This document shows positions 47,357 to 57,340 of a DNA stretch of 64,000 bases, in pieces. The translations under genes were made by a program, and so were the position numbers. The notes beneath the pieces were generated by a model. That model had not been told where the DNA came from, made no database searches, and was given only the letters and a program-made list of their open reading frames with translations. Positions within the stretch are counted from its first letter, which is position 1. Each line of letters opens with the position of its first letter. The DNA lies in NCBI RefSeq assembly GCF_008247605.1, contig NZ_CP043420.1:3560620-3624619 (forward strand), given 5' to 3'. The stretch comes from Kushneria phosphatilytica (GTDB lineage: Bacteria; Pseudomonadota; Gammaproteobacteria; Pseudomonadales; Halomonadaceae).

Positions 47357-49098
47357 GAGGTGCTCTCCTGTTGATTGCGGTGGCTTTGCTGATAACGCCA
47401 GAGTCGGGCGTAGTGGCCCTCATGGGCCAGCAGAGCGGCGTGATTGCCCTGTTCAACCACCCGCCCATCTGACAGTACCAGCAGGTAATCGGCACCGGCC
47501 ACCGCCGACAAACGATGACTGACAATCACACAGGTGCGCCCCTGCTGTTCGGCCAGGGTATCCAGCAGCCGCCGTTCGGTCCCCTGATCGACCGCGGAGA
47601 GGGTATCATCGAGCAACAGGATCGGTGCCGGTGAGAGGAGTGCCCGGGCCAGTGCCACGCGCTGGCGCTGACCACCGGAGAGAGTGATGCCGCGCTCGCC
47701 GATACGGGTCTCGAGCCCCTGCGGCAGCGCCGCCAGATCGGTAGTGAACGCGGCCTGATCGAGGGCATGGCGAATCTCTGCCGGGGTCGCATCGGGGCGT
47801 CCGAGCGCCACGTTTTCGCCCAGTGTGGCCGCGAACAGCCATGGGTCCTGGGGGACCCAGGCAAAACTTTCGCGCAAGGCAGTCAGTGTGTACTCACTCA
47901 GCTCATTGCCACCGAGATAAATGGTGCCATCCGTCAGTGGATACTGGCGTAACAGCAGGCGCAACAGTGTGGACTTGCCACTGCCGGTAGCCCCGACAAT
48001 GCCCAGTGTATGGCCAGCCGGAAGCTCGATATGAAGATCGCGCAGGGCCGGTGAACCGGCGCCTGGATAGGTAAACGATGCGATATCAAGGCGCAGCGTC
48101 GGGGTTGCCGGGTGAGACCGATGACCGTGATCGACGATGGCCTCATGCTCATCGAGGAACTCGTCGAGGCGTCGGGCGGCGGCTTCGCCTCGCTGCAGGA
48201 TATTGAGACACCAGCCGAGAGCGAACATCGGCCAGATCAGGGTGACCAGATAGAGGGTGAAACTGGTGAGCTGGCCGAGTGTGATGACCTCGGTGAGATA
48301 GCGCCAGCTGCCGACCGTCAGGGTCAGCAGTGTCGCTGCAGCCAGTGCCAGCAGCACCACCGGATCGTAACAGGCTTCCATGCGCTGGACCCGAAAGTTG
48401 GCCTCGGTATGCGCTCGGGCCCGGGTCTCGAAGTCGTGAATTTCGGCTTCGACCAGCGAGTTCTGGCGCAGCATGCGCAGCCCGCCAATGGCCTCCTGGG
48501 TGCGATCATTGAGCTGCGAGAAGCGCTCGAGTGATTCCCCGAAATGGGTCTGCACCCGGCGGGCTACGCGATAAAACCCCCAGGCCATGAAGGGGAAGGG
48601 GACCAGCGCCAGCAGGGCCAGGGGGGCATCGATACCGACCACCATGACACCCAGCGCCAGGAGTAGTGTCAGGGCGCCATCAACACTGGAGAGCACCCCT
48701 TCACCGGCCGCCGTCTCGATGGCATCAATGTCCTGGCTGGCGCGAGCCAGCAGATCACCACTGCGGTGATGCTGGAAAAAACCGGGATCGAGCCGGGTAA
48801 GCTTGGCGTAAAAGCGATCGCGCAGCTCGATACCCAACCGGTAGGAGGTCCCGAACAGCCGCACTCGCCAGAGATAGCGCAACCCATAGAGGAGCAGACC
48901 GACCATACCCAGGAGTGCGACGCGCAGCAGCAGCGCGTGAGTATCCAGTTCACCGGCGCGCAGGGCATCGATGATGCGGCCTACCCACCAGGGCAGCGCC
49001 ATGTTGAGCACGCCGACGATCAGCAGTACGCCAATGGCGCCGAAATAGGCCTGTCGGTGTTGCAGGAAAAACGCTCGCAGAAAGCGTGCCAGCGCCAT
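47353..49098 (-). CDS. mdlA: ABC exporter subunit, MdlA-like
   Basis: 581-aa half-transporter. Six-helix membrane domain (1-310) with GGLRMLRQNSLVEAEIHDFE; nucleotide-binding domain (about 330-570) with Walker A VGATGSGKSTLLRLLLRQYP, FAWVPQDPWLFAATLGENVA, a canonical LSGGQRQRVALARALLSPAP, and Walker B ILLLDDTLSAVDQGTE, where Asp replaces the usual catalytic Glu. One subunit with a degenerate site is common in heterodimeric exporters. First gene of a five-gene overlapping run with mdlB and pqiABC. Confidence 0.87.
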   Translation of the reverse strand: MALARFLRAFFLQHRQAYFGAIGVLLIVGVLNMALPWWVGRIIDALRAGELDTHALLLRVALLGMVGLLLYGLRYLWRVRLFGTSYRLGIELRDRFYAKLTRLDPGFFQHHRSGDLLARASQDIDAIETAAGEGVLSSVDGALTLLLALGVMVVGIDAPLALLALVPFPFMAWGFYRVARRVQTHFGESLERFSQLNDRTQEAIGGLRMLRQNSLVEAEIHDFETRARAHTEANFRVQRMEACYDPVVLLALAAATLLTLTVGSWRYLTEVITLGQLTSFTLYLVTLIWPMFALGWCLNILQRGEAAARRLDEFLDEHEAIVDHGHRSHPATPTLRLDIASFTYPGAGSPALRDLHIELPAGHTLGIVGATGSGKSTLLRLLLRQYPLTDGTIYLGGNELSEYTLTALRESFAWVPQDPWLFAATLGENVALGRPDATPAEIRHALDQAAFTTDLAALPQGLETRIGERGITLSGGQRQRVALARALLSPAPILLLDDTLSAVDQGTERRLLDTLAEQQGRTCVIVSHRLSAVAGADYLLVLSDGRVVEQGNHAALLAHEGHYARLWRYQQSHRNQQESTS

Positions 49099-49200
49099 GA
49101 ATGCCTCCCGGGGTCGAGCCCACCAGTGTAGCTCAGGTGCTGGCGAAAGCGTCAGTGCCGATTACCCGGATCGGTGGATCGGCTCCGAATCGACGAGCGG

Positions 49201-50280
49201 TCAGGGAATGCGGCCCGTCCACTCGGGCTGGGCAAATTTCGACTCTGCCAGCTGATGGGCTGCCTCGAGCTCTTTTTCGCTCAGCGTACCGGTATCCAGC
49301 TGAAAACGGTTGGCAAAGGAGTCCGCCATACGCTGGATAATGGTGTCCCGATCCAGCCCGGTCTGGCTGCGCAAGGGATCGACACGCTTGCCGGCGCTGG
49401 TTGTGCCCTTGTCAGAGAGTTTTTCACGACCGATACGCAGTACTCGGGTGAGTTTATCGGCATCGATGTCATAAGCCATGGTGACATGGTGCAAAACGGC
49501 GCCATTAAGGCGTTTCTGGGCCGCTCCGGCGATCTTGCCTCCCGGCGACGTGATGTCGTTGATCGGCACGTACCATGCCTGTACCCCCATGTCACCGAGT
49601 GCCCGAATCACCCAGTCGTCGAGAAAAGCGTAACTCTCCACGAAGCTCAGTCCCTGTACCAGACTCTCCGGGACAATCAGCGACCAGGTAATGGTATTGC
49701 CGGGCTCGACGAACATGGCCCCGCCGCCGCTGATGCGTCGTACCACTTCGACACCTTCGGCCCGGGCAGCATCAGGATCGACTTCATTGGTCAGCGACTG
49801 GAAGCTGCCAATGATGATCGCCGGACGATCCCACTCCCAGACGCGCAGGATGGGCCCGCGCCGACCGGCGGCGACTTCGCGGGTCAGGATTTCATCAAGC
49901 GCCATGTGCAGTCGTGGCGATTCCGGTGGCCGATGGATCAGCGTGAAATGGTGATCACGCCAGTCGCTGGCACGGGCAAGCGCCCGGCGGATGACAGTGG
50001 CGATCGCTGGTACCGAGATGCCGACCATGGTGATCTCTGCCGGCAGGGCTGCGGTGATACGCTCGCTCAGTTCGCGACTTTCGAGAGTGATCGGCGCCCC
50101 CTCGAGGGCTGCATTGATGCTTTCGAGCGCTTCATCCGGTTCGAGAAAGAAATCCCCTGACAGGCGAACCTTCTGCAGATGCGCCCGGGCGACTTCCAGA
50201 TCGGCGACCAGCAGCTTGCCGCCTGGCACCTTGTATTCACCATGGTGGGTGGTGATGGAATCATGATCGGGTTGCGTCAT
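49201..50280 (-). CDS. Lipoate-protein ligase-like enzyme with N-terminal accessory domain
   Basis: 359 aa. Residues 10-95 (GEYKVPGGKLLVADLEVARA, VRLSGDFFLEPDEALESINA) resemble the lipoate-ligase accessory domain that normally sits at the C-terminus of LplA. Residues 105-340 form the catalytic biotin/lipoate ligase fold, with RRISGGGAMFVEPGNTITWS and GGKIAGAAQKRLNGAVLHH carrying the lysine expected at the active site. The domain order is therefore reversed relative to E. coli LplA. Likely attaches lipoate or another small acid to an E2 or GcvH protein; the exact substrate is open. The start is ATG 50280, with AGGAG 5 nt upstream. Confidence 0.82.
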   Translation of the reverse strand: MTQPDHDSITTHHGEYKVPGGKLLVADLEVARAHLQKVRLSGDFFLEPDEALESINAALEGAPITLESRELSERITAALPAEITMVGISVPAIATVIRRALARASDWRDHHFTLIHRPPESPRLHMALDEILTREVAAGRRGPILRVWEWDRPAIIIGSFQSLTNEVDPDAARAEGVEVVRRISGGGAMFVEPGNTITWSLIVPESLVQGLSFVESYAFLDDWVIRALGDMGVQAWYVPINDITSPGGKIAGAAQKRLNGAVLHHVTMAYDIDADKLTRVLRIGREKLSDKGTTSAGKRVDPLRSQTGLDRDTIIQRMADSFANRFQLDTGTLSEKELEAAHQLAESKFAQPEWTGRIP

Positions 50281-50624
50281 CCTCACTCCTCTGGCACTCG
50301 CCACATATACCGTCCGCCAGTATAGCCCGATGAGCTGTCGCGGTGATGACGCCCGATTGGATGAGCGTGATCCCGTGGGTGAGTCGCATCACAGTGGCCA
50401 TGCCCTCATCTGCCCGTGAGATTCACGATTCATCGTGGCATCTCTCTGCGACCATAGTCTAAGATTTCGGTCTGATTCGAGATTTCGGGCAGACTGATCG
50501 GAAGAGAGTGATTGTTCCGTATCGACAGCGTGCCCGTTCCCCTGGCGGTTATCACCCCTTCCCACTGTGCGGAGCATGTCCCGGAGCAGTGGATCCTGTC
50601 ATTTCACTCAGCGTGTGAGGCATC
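50281..50624. other. 344-nt region between divergent genes
   Basis: No convincing gene. AGATTTCGG is repeated directly at 50462-50470 and 50480-50488 (18-nt period), followed by GCAGACTGATCGG. Direct repeats one to two helical turns apart suggest regulator binding upstream of the MFS gene. A promoter probably lies here, but I could not assign one. Confidence 0.4.
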
Positions 50625-51806
50625 ATGGTTCGTCATACCCACCCCGTGCTCGTCCTGCTGGCTCTGGCGACCGGTGGCTTTGCGATCGGTACGACCGAAT
50701 TTGCCACCATGAGCCTGCTGCCGTTCATTCAGCATGACATGAGTATCAGTCCCGCCACGGCCAGTCATATCATCAGCGCCTATGCGCTGGGTGTGGTGAT
50801 CGGGGCGCCGGTCATCACGGTGCTGGCCGCCCGGATCGATCGCAAATGGCTGTTGCTGGCGCTGATGACCCTGTTTGCGCTCGGCAATGGCCTGAGCGCA
50901 CTGGCGCCCGACTATGGCTGGCTGGTGCTGTTCCGCTTTCTCAGCGGTCTGCCACACGGCGCCTATTTCGGTCTGGCGGCGCTGATGGCGGCCTCGGTGG
51001 TGGCCAGTGGCAAGCGCACCCGGGCGGTAGGCATGGTAATGCTGGGACTGACGGTTGCCACCATTGTGGGCGTACCGCTGGCGACCTGGCTGGGTCATGT
51101 GGCCGGCTGGCGCTGGGGCTACTGGGTGGTGACCACGCTGGCGCTGCTGACGGTGGTGCTGATCGCCCTGTTTGCGCCGAAGACCGGCGTGGCCAGTGAA
51201 AGCAGTGCGAAAGGCGAGCTGCGCGCGCTCGGCAACAGTGCCGTGCTGTTGACACTGGCGATCGGTGCGATCGGGTTCGGCGGCATGTTCGCGGTCTACA
51301 CCTATTTGACCTCGACGCTGGATGAGGTTACGCACATGTCGCCGGAGCTCATGCCGCTGGTGCTGGCAGTCTTCGGCTTCGGCATGACGATCGGCAATGT
51401 GATCCTGCCGCGCTTTGCCGACCGTTCGCTGATGCCGACTGCCGGGGCGCTGCTGATCTGGAGTGCGGTGGTGCTGGGGATCTTCCCGCTGGTGGCCGAC
51501 AACCCCTGGCTGGTCACCATCGACGTGTTCTGCATCGGCATCTGTGGTGCACTCGGCACAATTCTGCAGACCCGGCTGATGGATGTCGCCGGCGAGGCCC
51601 AGAACCTGGCCGCGGCGCTCAACCATGTGGCCTTTAACATGGCCAACGCGCTTGGCCCCTGGCTGGCGGGCCTGTCCCTGGCGATGGGCTTCGGCTACCG
51701 CTCAACCGGCGTGGTGGGCTGCCTGCTGGCGCTGGCCGGTTTCGTGATCTGGATACTGGCGCGCCGCCAGGAGAAGCGCATGCGGGCGGCGGCGCAGGCT
51801 TCCTGA
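50625..51806 (+). CDS. MFS exporter, AraJ-like
   Basis: 393-aa major facilitator with 12 helices. The N-terminal ALATGGFAIGTTEFATMSLL, SYALGVVIGAPVITVLAAR-like segment and FRFLSGLPHGAYFGLAALMA match the AraJ/sugar-efflux group. The loop between helices 6 and 7 is short. Substrate unknown; relatives export sugars or drugs. GAGG precedes the ATG by 4 nt. The next gene, a TIM-barrel isomerase, follows by 31 nt and may be co-transcribed, which hints at a carbohydrate-related role but does not prove it. Confidence 0.83.
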   Translation: MVRHTHPVLVLLALATGGFAIGTTEFATMSLLPFIQHDMSISPATASHIISAYALGVVIGAPVITVLAARIDRKWLLLALMTLFALGNGLSALAPDYGWLVLFRFLSGLPHGAYFGLAALMAASVVASGKRTRAVGMVMLGLTVATIVGVPLATWLGHVAGWRWGYWVVTTLALLTVVLIALFAPKTGVASESSAKGELRALGNSAVLLTLAIGAIGFGGMFAVYTYLTSTLDEVTHMSPELMPLVLAVFGFGMTIGNVILPRFADRSLMPTAGALLIWSAVVLGIFPLVADNPWLVTIDVFCIGICGALGTILQTRLMDVAGEAQNLAAALNHVAFNMANALGPWLAGLSLAMGFGYRSTGVVGCLLALAGFVIWILARRQEKRMRAAAQAS

Positions 51807-51837
51807 TTCGACATCCGACAATGACCCGGGGGAATGC

Positions 51838-52656
51838 ATGACCATCGGAATCTGCAGCTGGACACTGGGTATCGAGGAGCCTGATGCCCTGATGGCGAAA
51901 ATCGCGGCGCTGGGACTTGATGGGGTGCAGTATTGTGAACCTATCGAACGCCATGCCCCCGAGGTTGTGCGAGCCTGTGCCGAAGCTCACGACCTCCGAC
52001 TGCTGGCGGTCGATCCGTTCGACTGTGCACCGGCGACATCCGAAAGAGCCAACCGCGAGACGGCCGTTGAGTACTATCGACAGGTCATCGACTTTGCCGC
52101 TGAACTGGGACCGGATATCCCGGTGGCCCTGCAGGGGCTGAGCAACTGGACGGTGAACTGCGACAGCCGCGAGGCGCGCTGGGCGATGATTGTCGAGTGC
52201 TGCCGGAGGCTGGATGAATATGCGAGCGATTGTGGCGTCAGGCTGCTCTACGAGCCCTGCAACCGCTACGAGGTGGCGATGATTCATACAGCTGCCGAAG
52301 CCGAGGCGCTGCTTGCCGAGATCGGCAGCGACAACATCGGCGTACTGCTTGACAGCTTCCACATGAATATCGAGGAGTCCGACCCCTGCGCCGCGTTGCG
52401 TCGCCTGGCCGGACGCAACGGCATCTACCACATTTCCGATTCCGGTCGCGGCGGTATGGGGACCGGCCATATCGACTATATCGCGCAGCATCGGGCACTG
52501 CAGGAGGGTGGTTTCAACGGCCCGGTTGCAGTGGAGCTGGTGCTGCCGCATCTGGCGCCCACCGGGCTGCCGCGCAACGCGCGCGAGCAGCAGATGCTGG
52601 ATGAGCAGATTCGACACAGTGCCCGGATATGGCGGGCGCTGGAGTCGGATGCTTAA
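51838..52656 (+). CDS. Sugar phosphate isomerase/epimerase-family TIM barrel
   Basis: 272-aa member of the AP-endonuclease-2-like TIM-barrel family that includes sugar isomerases and epimerases. Features are MTIGICSWTLGIEEPDALMA, LLYEPCNRYEV (metal-ligand Glu), VLLDSFHMNIEESDPCAALR (metal ligands Asp and His), YHISDSGRGGMGTGHIDY and VAVELVLPH. The pattern of Glu, Asp-His and Glu residues fits a divalent-metal site. The exact sugar is unknown. GGGGGA lies before the ATG. Convergent with mnmE, 35 nt apart. Confidence 0.85.
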   Translation: MTIGICSWTLGIEEPDALMAKIAALGLDGVQYCEPIERHAPEVVRACAEAHDLRLLAVDPFDCAPATSERANRETAVEYYRQVIDFAAELGPDIPVALQGLSNWTVNCDSREARWAMIVECCRRLDEYASDCGVRLLYEPCNRYEVAMIHTAAEAEALLAEIGSDNIGVLLDSFHMNIEESDPCAALRRLAGRNGIYHISDSGRGGMGTGHIDYIAQHRALQEGGFNGPVAVELVLPHLAPTGLPRNAREQQMLDEQIRHSARIWRALESDA

Positions 52657-52691
52657 CAGCGCTTACTCCCGACCCGGTAGAGTGACAGCGA

Positions 52692-54053
52692 TCACTTCCC
52701 GATACAGAAGCTGTCGAAGATTTCACCCAGCAGCGCATCGGCGGTGAACTCCCCGGTAATCTCACCCAGCGCGTCCTGAGCGGCGCGCAGATCCTCGGCC
52801 AGCAGTTCGCCGGCACTGGCGCCGGCCAGTTGTTCGGCGCCGTGGGTAAGCGCATGAGCGGCACGGTCCAGCGCATCGAGATGGCGGCGGCGGGCGGAGA
52901 AGCGTCCCTCACTGGTCGCCTGGTAGCCCATGACGCCCTTGAGATGCTCCTTCAGGTTATCCACACCCGTTCCGGTCGTGGCCGAGAGGCGGATGACCGG
53001 CGGGGTTGTGGATAAATCGGGTGTTTCGGATTCGCCGCTCTCGTCGATCTTGTTGCGTACCAGGGTGAGCTTCGAGGGATCGGGCAGGCGTTCGACAAAC
53101 TCGGGCCAGATCGCCATCGGATCGGTGGCGTCACTTTCGCGGCTATCGACCAGCAGCAGTACCCGGTCGGCTTTTTCGATCTCTGCCCAGGCGCGCTGAA
53201 CGCCGATTTTTTCCACGGCATCCGGGGTATCGCGCAGGCCGGCGGTATCGATGACATGCAGTGGCATGCCATCGAGATGGATATGCTCGCGCAACACGTC
53301 GCGAGTGGTACCGGCAATGTCGGTGACAATGGCCGTCTCCTGCTCGGTCAACGCATTCAGCAGGCTGGACTTGCCGGCGTTGGGGCGGCCGGCGATCACT
53401 ACGCTCATGCCTTCACGCATCAGCGCCCCCTGGGCGGCACTGGCACGGACTTCGGCGAGATTGCCCCGCACTGCTTCAAGCATCGCTGCCACCCGGCCGT
53501 CACCGAGAAAGTCGATCTCCTCCTCGGGAAAATCGATGGCCGCTTCAACGTACACGCGCAGTTCGATCAAACGGTCGACCAGCTCATGCACGTGACGCGA
53601 GAACTCCCCCTGCAGCGAGTGCATGGCGTTCTCGGCGGCGGCGCGGGAGCTGGCCTCGATCAGATCGGCAATCGCCTCGGCCTGAGCGAGATCGAGACGG
53701 TCGTTCATGAAGGCGCGCTCGGAGAATTCGCCAGGGCGGGCGAGCCGGGCGCCGAGGCCGACGGCGCGCTCCAGCAGCCAGTCCATGATCACCGGCCCCC
53801 CATGGCCCTGCAGCTCCAGTACATCCTCGCCGGTAAAGGAGTTTGGTCCGGGGAAGAAGAGCGCAATGCCCTCATCGAGTACCTGTCCCTGCTCACCGAG
53901 GAAGGGACCGTAATGGGCGTAGCGTGGCTTCGGTGCGAAACCGAGCACCGCCCGGGCAATCTCGGTCACCCGGGCGCCCGAAACGCGAACGATACCGACG
54001 CCGCCGCGGCCCGGCGGGGTAGCAAGTGCCGTGATGGTGTCCTGATCGAGCAT
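52692..54053 (-). CDS. mnmE: tRNA modification GTPase MnmE (TrmE)
   Basis: GTPase partner of MnmG in modifying U34 of tRNAs. 453 aa (E. coli 454). N-terminal [21 protein letters not shown]1 [21 protein letters not shown]3 [11 protein letters not shown]4 NKID; and the C-terminal CIGK with the conserved Cys. The start is ATG 54053; the upstream frame is non-homologous. In pseudomonads mnmE sits next to mnmG and yidC; here it is isolated, about 24.5 kb from mnmG. Two perfect DnaA-box sequences lie inside the gene (52957-52965 and 53007-53015). Confidence 0.97.
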   Translation of the reverse strand: MLDQDTITALATPPGRGGVGIVRVSGARVTEIARAVLGFAPKPRYAHYGPFLGEQGQVLDEGIALFFPGPNSFTGEDVLELQGHGGPVIMDWLLERAVGLGARLARPGEFSERAFMNDRLDLAQAEAIADLIEASSRAAAENAMHSLQGEFSRHVHELVDRLIELRVYVEAAIDFPEEEIDFLGDGRVAAMLEAVRGNLAEVRASAAQGALMREGMSVVIAGRPNAGKSSLLNALTEQETAIVTDIAGTTRDVLREHIHLDGMPLHVIDTAGLRDTPDAVEKIGVQRAWAEIEKADRVLLLVDSRESDATDPMAIWPEFVERLPDPSKLTLVRNKIDESGESETPDLSTTPPVIRLSATTGTGVDNLKEHLKGVMGYQATSEGRFSARRRHLDALDRAAHALTHGAEQLAGASAGELLAEDLRAAQDALGEITGEFTADALLGEIFDSFCIGK

Positions 54054-54200
54054 GTAGTGTCCTGGTCTCAGTGGGGCGCGCCGAGAGATTGTCGGCGCTG
54101 GCTCTCGGTGCTGCAAGCGTCATGACAGGCGCTGGCGTACCCCCCGCTTTGAAGCCGGGTCTGGCTGACTCGACTGAGGCCCGGGAGCGTTGTCCAACGA

Positions 54201-54225
54201 CAAAAGGCCGGCGAGTGCCGGCCTT
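54201..54225 (-). terminator. Terminator of pgm
   Basis: AAGGCCGGC and GCCGGCCTT form a perfect 9-bp stem with a 4-nt loop; on the minus strand it is followed by TTGTCG, 32 nt past the pgm stop. Confidence 0.75.
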
Positions 54226-54256
54226 CTGCGTTTTCAACCGATGGTGTCGCCTGGCA

Positions 54257-55921
54257 TCAGCCGTTCAGGACACCGTCTACCAGCGCCTTGGCCTCTTCCT
54301 GCAGGCGCTTGAGGTGATCCTCACCTTCGAAGCTTTCGGCGTAGATCTTGTAGACATCCTCGGTCCCTGAAGGACGCGCGGCAAACCAGCCGGCGGCCGT
54401 CTCCACCTTGAGCCCGCCGATGGCCGCGCCATTGCCCGGAGCTTCGGTGAGCGTGCGAGTGATCGGATGGCCGGCGAGCGAGTCGGCGGTGACCTGTTCC
54501 GGCGACAGCGCCTTGAGTCTGGCTTTCTGATCACGATCGGCCGGCGCATCGACACGGGCATAGACCGGTGCGCCATACTGCTCGGTCAGTGTCTGATAGT
54601 GCTCGCCCGGATCACGGCCGGTCACGGCAGTCATCTCGGCGGCCAGCAGCCCGGCGATGATGCCATCCTTGTCGGTGGACCAGGCACTGCCGTCCATTTT
54701 CAGGAAGGACGCGCCAGCGGACTCTTCACCACCAAAGCCAAGGCTGCCCTCGATCAGGCCATCGACGAACCACTTGAAGCCGACCGGCACTTCCACCAGC
54801 GGCCGGCCAAGCCCTTCGGCTACCCGGTCGATCATCGAGGAGGAAACCAGCGTTTTGCCAATGCCGGTCTGCTCACTCCACTGCGGACGATGAGTAAAGA
54901 GGTAGTTGATGGCGACCGCCAGGTAGTGATTGGGATTCATCAGCCCGCTGGAACGAGTGATGATGCCGTGGCGGTCATGATCGGTATCGCAGGCAAAGGA
55001 CACATCGAAGCGATCCTTGTGCTCGATCAACCCGGCCATGGCATGCGGTGAGGAGCAGTCCATGCGGATCTTGCCATCCCAGTCCAGACGCATGAAGCGA
55101 AAGGTGGGATCGACGGTGGTGGAGAGCACTTCCAGCGGCAGATTGTAGCGGCTGGCGATACGCGGCCAGTAGTGCACGCCGGCACCGCCGAGCGGATCGA
55201 CGCCGAAGGTCAGGCCGGAGTCGCGAATGGCGGCCATGTCGATGACCTGGTCGAGCCTGCCGACATAACTGTCGATGAAGTCGAACCGCTGCGTGGTCGA
55301 TGCCTTCAGCGCCTCGGCATAGCTGACCCGTTTGATCTCGCGCAGCCCATCCGACAGCAGATGATTGGCACGCTCCTGAATCCACTGGGTGACGTCGGTA
55401 TCGGCCGGGCCGCCGTTGGTGGGGTTGTACTTGAAACCGCCATCGGTAGGCGGGTTGTGCGACGGCGTGATCACGATGCCATCCGCCAGCCCACTGCTAC
55501 GGCCCTGATTGTGCTCGAGAATGGCATTGGAGAGCGCCGGTGTCGGCGTATAGCCGGGCTCACCGCCGGTTTCCTCACAGCCGGCATCAATGCGGGTCTC
55601 GACACCATTGGCTGCCAGTACCTCAAGCGCCGAAACAAAGGCCGGCTCGGAGAGGGCGTGCGTGTCCATGCCGATGAACAGCGGTCCATCGACACCCTGT
55701 TCGCGCCGGTAGTCGCAGATCGCCTGGGTGGTGGCGAGAATGTGCCACTCGTTGAAGCTCGTCTTCAGTGACGAACCGCGATGACCCGAAGTACCGAAGG
55801 CCACCTGCTGCGCGGGATCGCTCACGTCCGGGCGCTCACTGTAGTAGCGCGATACCAGGCGCGGCAGATTGGCGAGACTGTGCTCGTCGGGCAGGTGCCC
55901 TGCGTTGGGATCGATGCTCAT
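54257..55921 (-). CDS. pgm: Phosphoglucomutase Pgm
   Basis: Interconverts glucose-1-phosphate and glucose-6-phosphate, feeding glycogen, trehalose and UDP-glucose synthesis. 554 aa (E. coli 546). [20 protein letters not shown]; the catalytic phosphoserine motif [20 protein letters not shown]; the metal loop [12 protein letters not shown]; the sugar loop [14 protein letters not shown]; and the C-terminal phosphate-binding [17 protein letters not shown] chose the ATG at 55921, with AAGGA 7 nt upstream; upstream ATGs have no site. Confidence 0.95.
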   Translation of the reverse strand: MSIDPNAGHLPDEHSLANLPRLVSRYYSERPDVSDPAQQVAFGTSGHRGSSLKTSFNEWHILATTQAICDYRREQGVDGPLFIGMDTHALSEPAFVSALEVLAANGVETRIDAGCEETGGEPGYTPTPALSNAILEHNQGRSSGLADGIVITPSHNPPTDGGFKYNPTNGGPADTDVTQWIQERANHLLSDGLREIKRVSYAEALKASTTQRFDFIDSYVGRLDQVIDMAAIRDSGLTFGVDPLGGAGVHYWPRIASRYNLPLEVLSTTVDPTFRFMRLDWDGKIRMDCSSPHAMAGLIEHKDRFDVSFACDTDHDRHGIITRSSGLMNPNHYLAVAINYLFTHRPQWSEQTGIGKTLVSSSMIDRVAEGLGRPLVEVPVGFKWFVDGLIEGSLGFGGEESAGASFLKMDGSAWSTDKDGIIAGLLAAEMTAVTGRDPGEHYQTLTEQYGAPVYARVDAPADRDQKARLKALSPEQVTADSLAGHPITRTLTEAPGNGAAIGGLKVETAAGWFAARPSGTEDVYKIYAESFEGEDHLKRLQEEAKALVDGVLNG

Positions 55922-56016
55922 CTCTGGTTCCTTTGATGAAGACATGACTTCGAACAGACCTGCTCCAATTCTAGCAGGCTGTTCGATGCTGCCGATGTGC
56001 CTGTCCGCCGACGCGC

Positions 56017-57240
56017 TCAGCACTGCTTCGTGCCAACCTCCAGCGGCGAGGTCGAGTGGGTTCTTACGCCCAACAGTACCAGGGCGGCGCCCGCCAGCAG
56101 CATTGTGCCTGCAGTGGCGCATACTCCCAGTACGCCACCGATGCCGAAGATCACGCCGCCGACCGCTGCACCAAGGGCAATCGCCAGCTGGACCGAGGCT
56201 ACCATCAGTCCGCCGCCGCTTTCAGCCTCGTCCGGAATGACCCGGGTGAGCCAGGTCGACCAGGCGACGGGTACGGCGCCAAAGGCGAACCCCCACAACG
56301 CGACCATCAGTGCATCCGTCTCGACGGTCACGCCTCCCAGAGAGAACAGCAGCCAGCCCGTCGTCCCCATGATGAGTGGCATCAGTATCAGTGTCAGACG
56401 CAGACTGCGCTCGAGCAGATAGCCGGCCGCCAGGGTGCCGATGAAATTTGCGACGCCGAAAGCAAGCAGCGTCGACGAGATACCGTTGATGCCCATGCCG
56501 GAGATGATCTCCAGAAACGGACGAACGTAGGTAAAGAAAGCGAAGTGACCGCAGAACACCAGCAGGATGGTCACGATGCCAACACCAATGCCGGGGCGCC
56601 GGATGACACTGACAAGCGTACCCAGGGGCGTCGGGTGTTCCGGTGCCATCTTCGGCAGCGTGAAAGCCTGGAAGACCAGCGTTGCCATGGCCAATGTGGT
56701 CGCGAGCAGGAAGACGCTGCGCCAGCCGACCAGATCACCGAGATAACTCCCCAGCGCTGTGGCACTGATGGTGGCGATCGGTACCCCGGTAAAGAGCAGG
56801 GACAACGCTCGCGGCACGTCGTGCTCCGGTACCAGGCGCATGACCGTGGCAGCCGATAGCGCCCAGAAACCGCCCAGAGCGATGCCAAGCAGCATGCGCC
56901 CGGCCAGCAGCCACACCAGATTGGGTGCGAAGGCGACCAGCAGATTGGCGGCGATCATCAGTACGGAGAAACTCAGTAGCACCTGGCGGCGGTCCAGGCG
57001 CTGGGTGGCCGTCGTGACCAGTAATCCGGAGAGCAGGGCCAGCAGCGCGGTGACGGTCACTGCCTGACCTGCCTGCCCTTCGTTGATGGCCAGCGAATCG
57101 GCCATTGGGGTGAGCAGGCTCGCAGGCAGAAACTCACTCATGACCAGGCTAAAGACGCCCAGAGTGAGTGAAAATACGGCGCTCCAGGCCGGGCGAGGAG
57201 GCACCGAGCTGGAAGCGGTGCGGGAGTCGTTGGTCGTCAT
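56017..57240 (-). CDS. NepI-like MFS exporter
   Basis: 407-aa, 12-helix major facilitator closely resembling E. coli NepI, a purine ribonucleoside efflux pump. Shared segments include [59 protein letters not shown] and [14 protein letters not shown]. Substrate by similarity only. The neighbouring AraC-type regulator is divergent with a 100-nt shared control region, so it probably regulates this exporter. Confidence 0.83.
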   Translation of the reverse strand: MTTNDSRTASSSVPPRPAWSAVFSLTLGVFSLVMSEFLPASLLTPMADSLAINEGQAGQAVTVTALLALLSGLLVTTATQRLDRRQVLLSFSVLMIAANLLVAFAPNLVWLLAGRMLLGIALGGFWALSAATVMRLVPEHDVPRALSLLFTGVPIATISATALGSYLGDLVGWRSVFLLATTLAMATLVFQAFTLPKMAPEHPTPLGTLVSVIRRPGIGVGIVTILLVFCGHFAFFTYVRPFLEIISGMGINGISSTLLAFGVANFIGTLAAGYLLERSLRLTLILMPLIMGTTGWLLFSLGGVTVETDALMVALWGFAFGAVPVAWSTWLTRVIPDEAESGGGLMVASVQLAIALGAAVGGVIFGIGGVLGVCATAGTMLLAGAALVLLGVRTHSTSPLEVGTKQC

Positions 57241-57294
57241 CTCGAAAGTTTCCGGAAAGGGAAGGATGACGCTTAGACTATGGTGGTATGTCAG

Positions 57295-57308
57295 GATGAT
57301 CTATCATC
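57295..57308. promoter_or_regulatory. Short inverted repeat in the nepI-like/araC control region
   Basis: GATGAT-CT-ATCATC (6-bp arms, 2-nt spacer) lies in the 100-nt gap between the divergent exporter and AraC-type genes. Candidate operator; too short to be firm. Confidence 0.35.
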
Positions 57309-57340
57309 AAAAATCCGAAATTCTTGATCGGTTAACCGAA

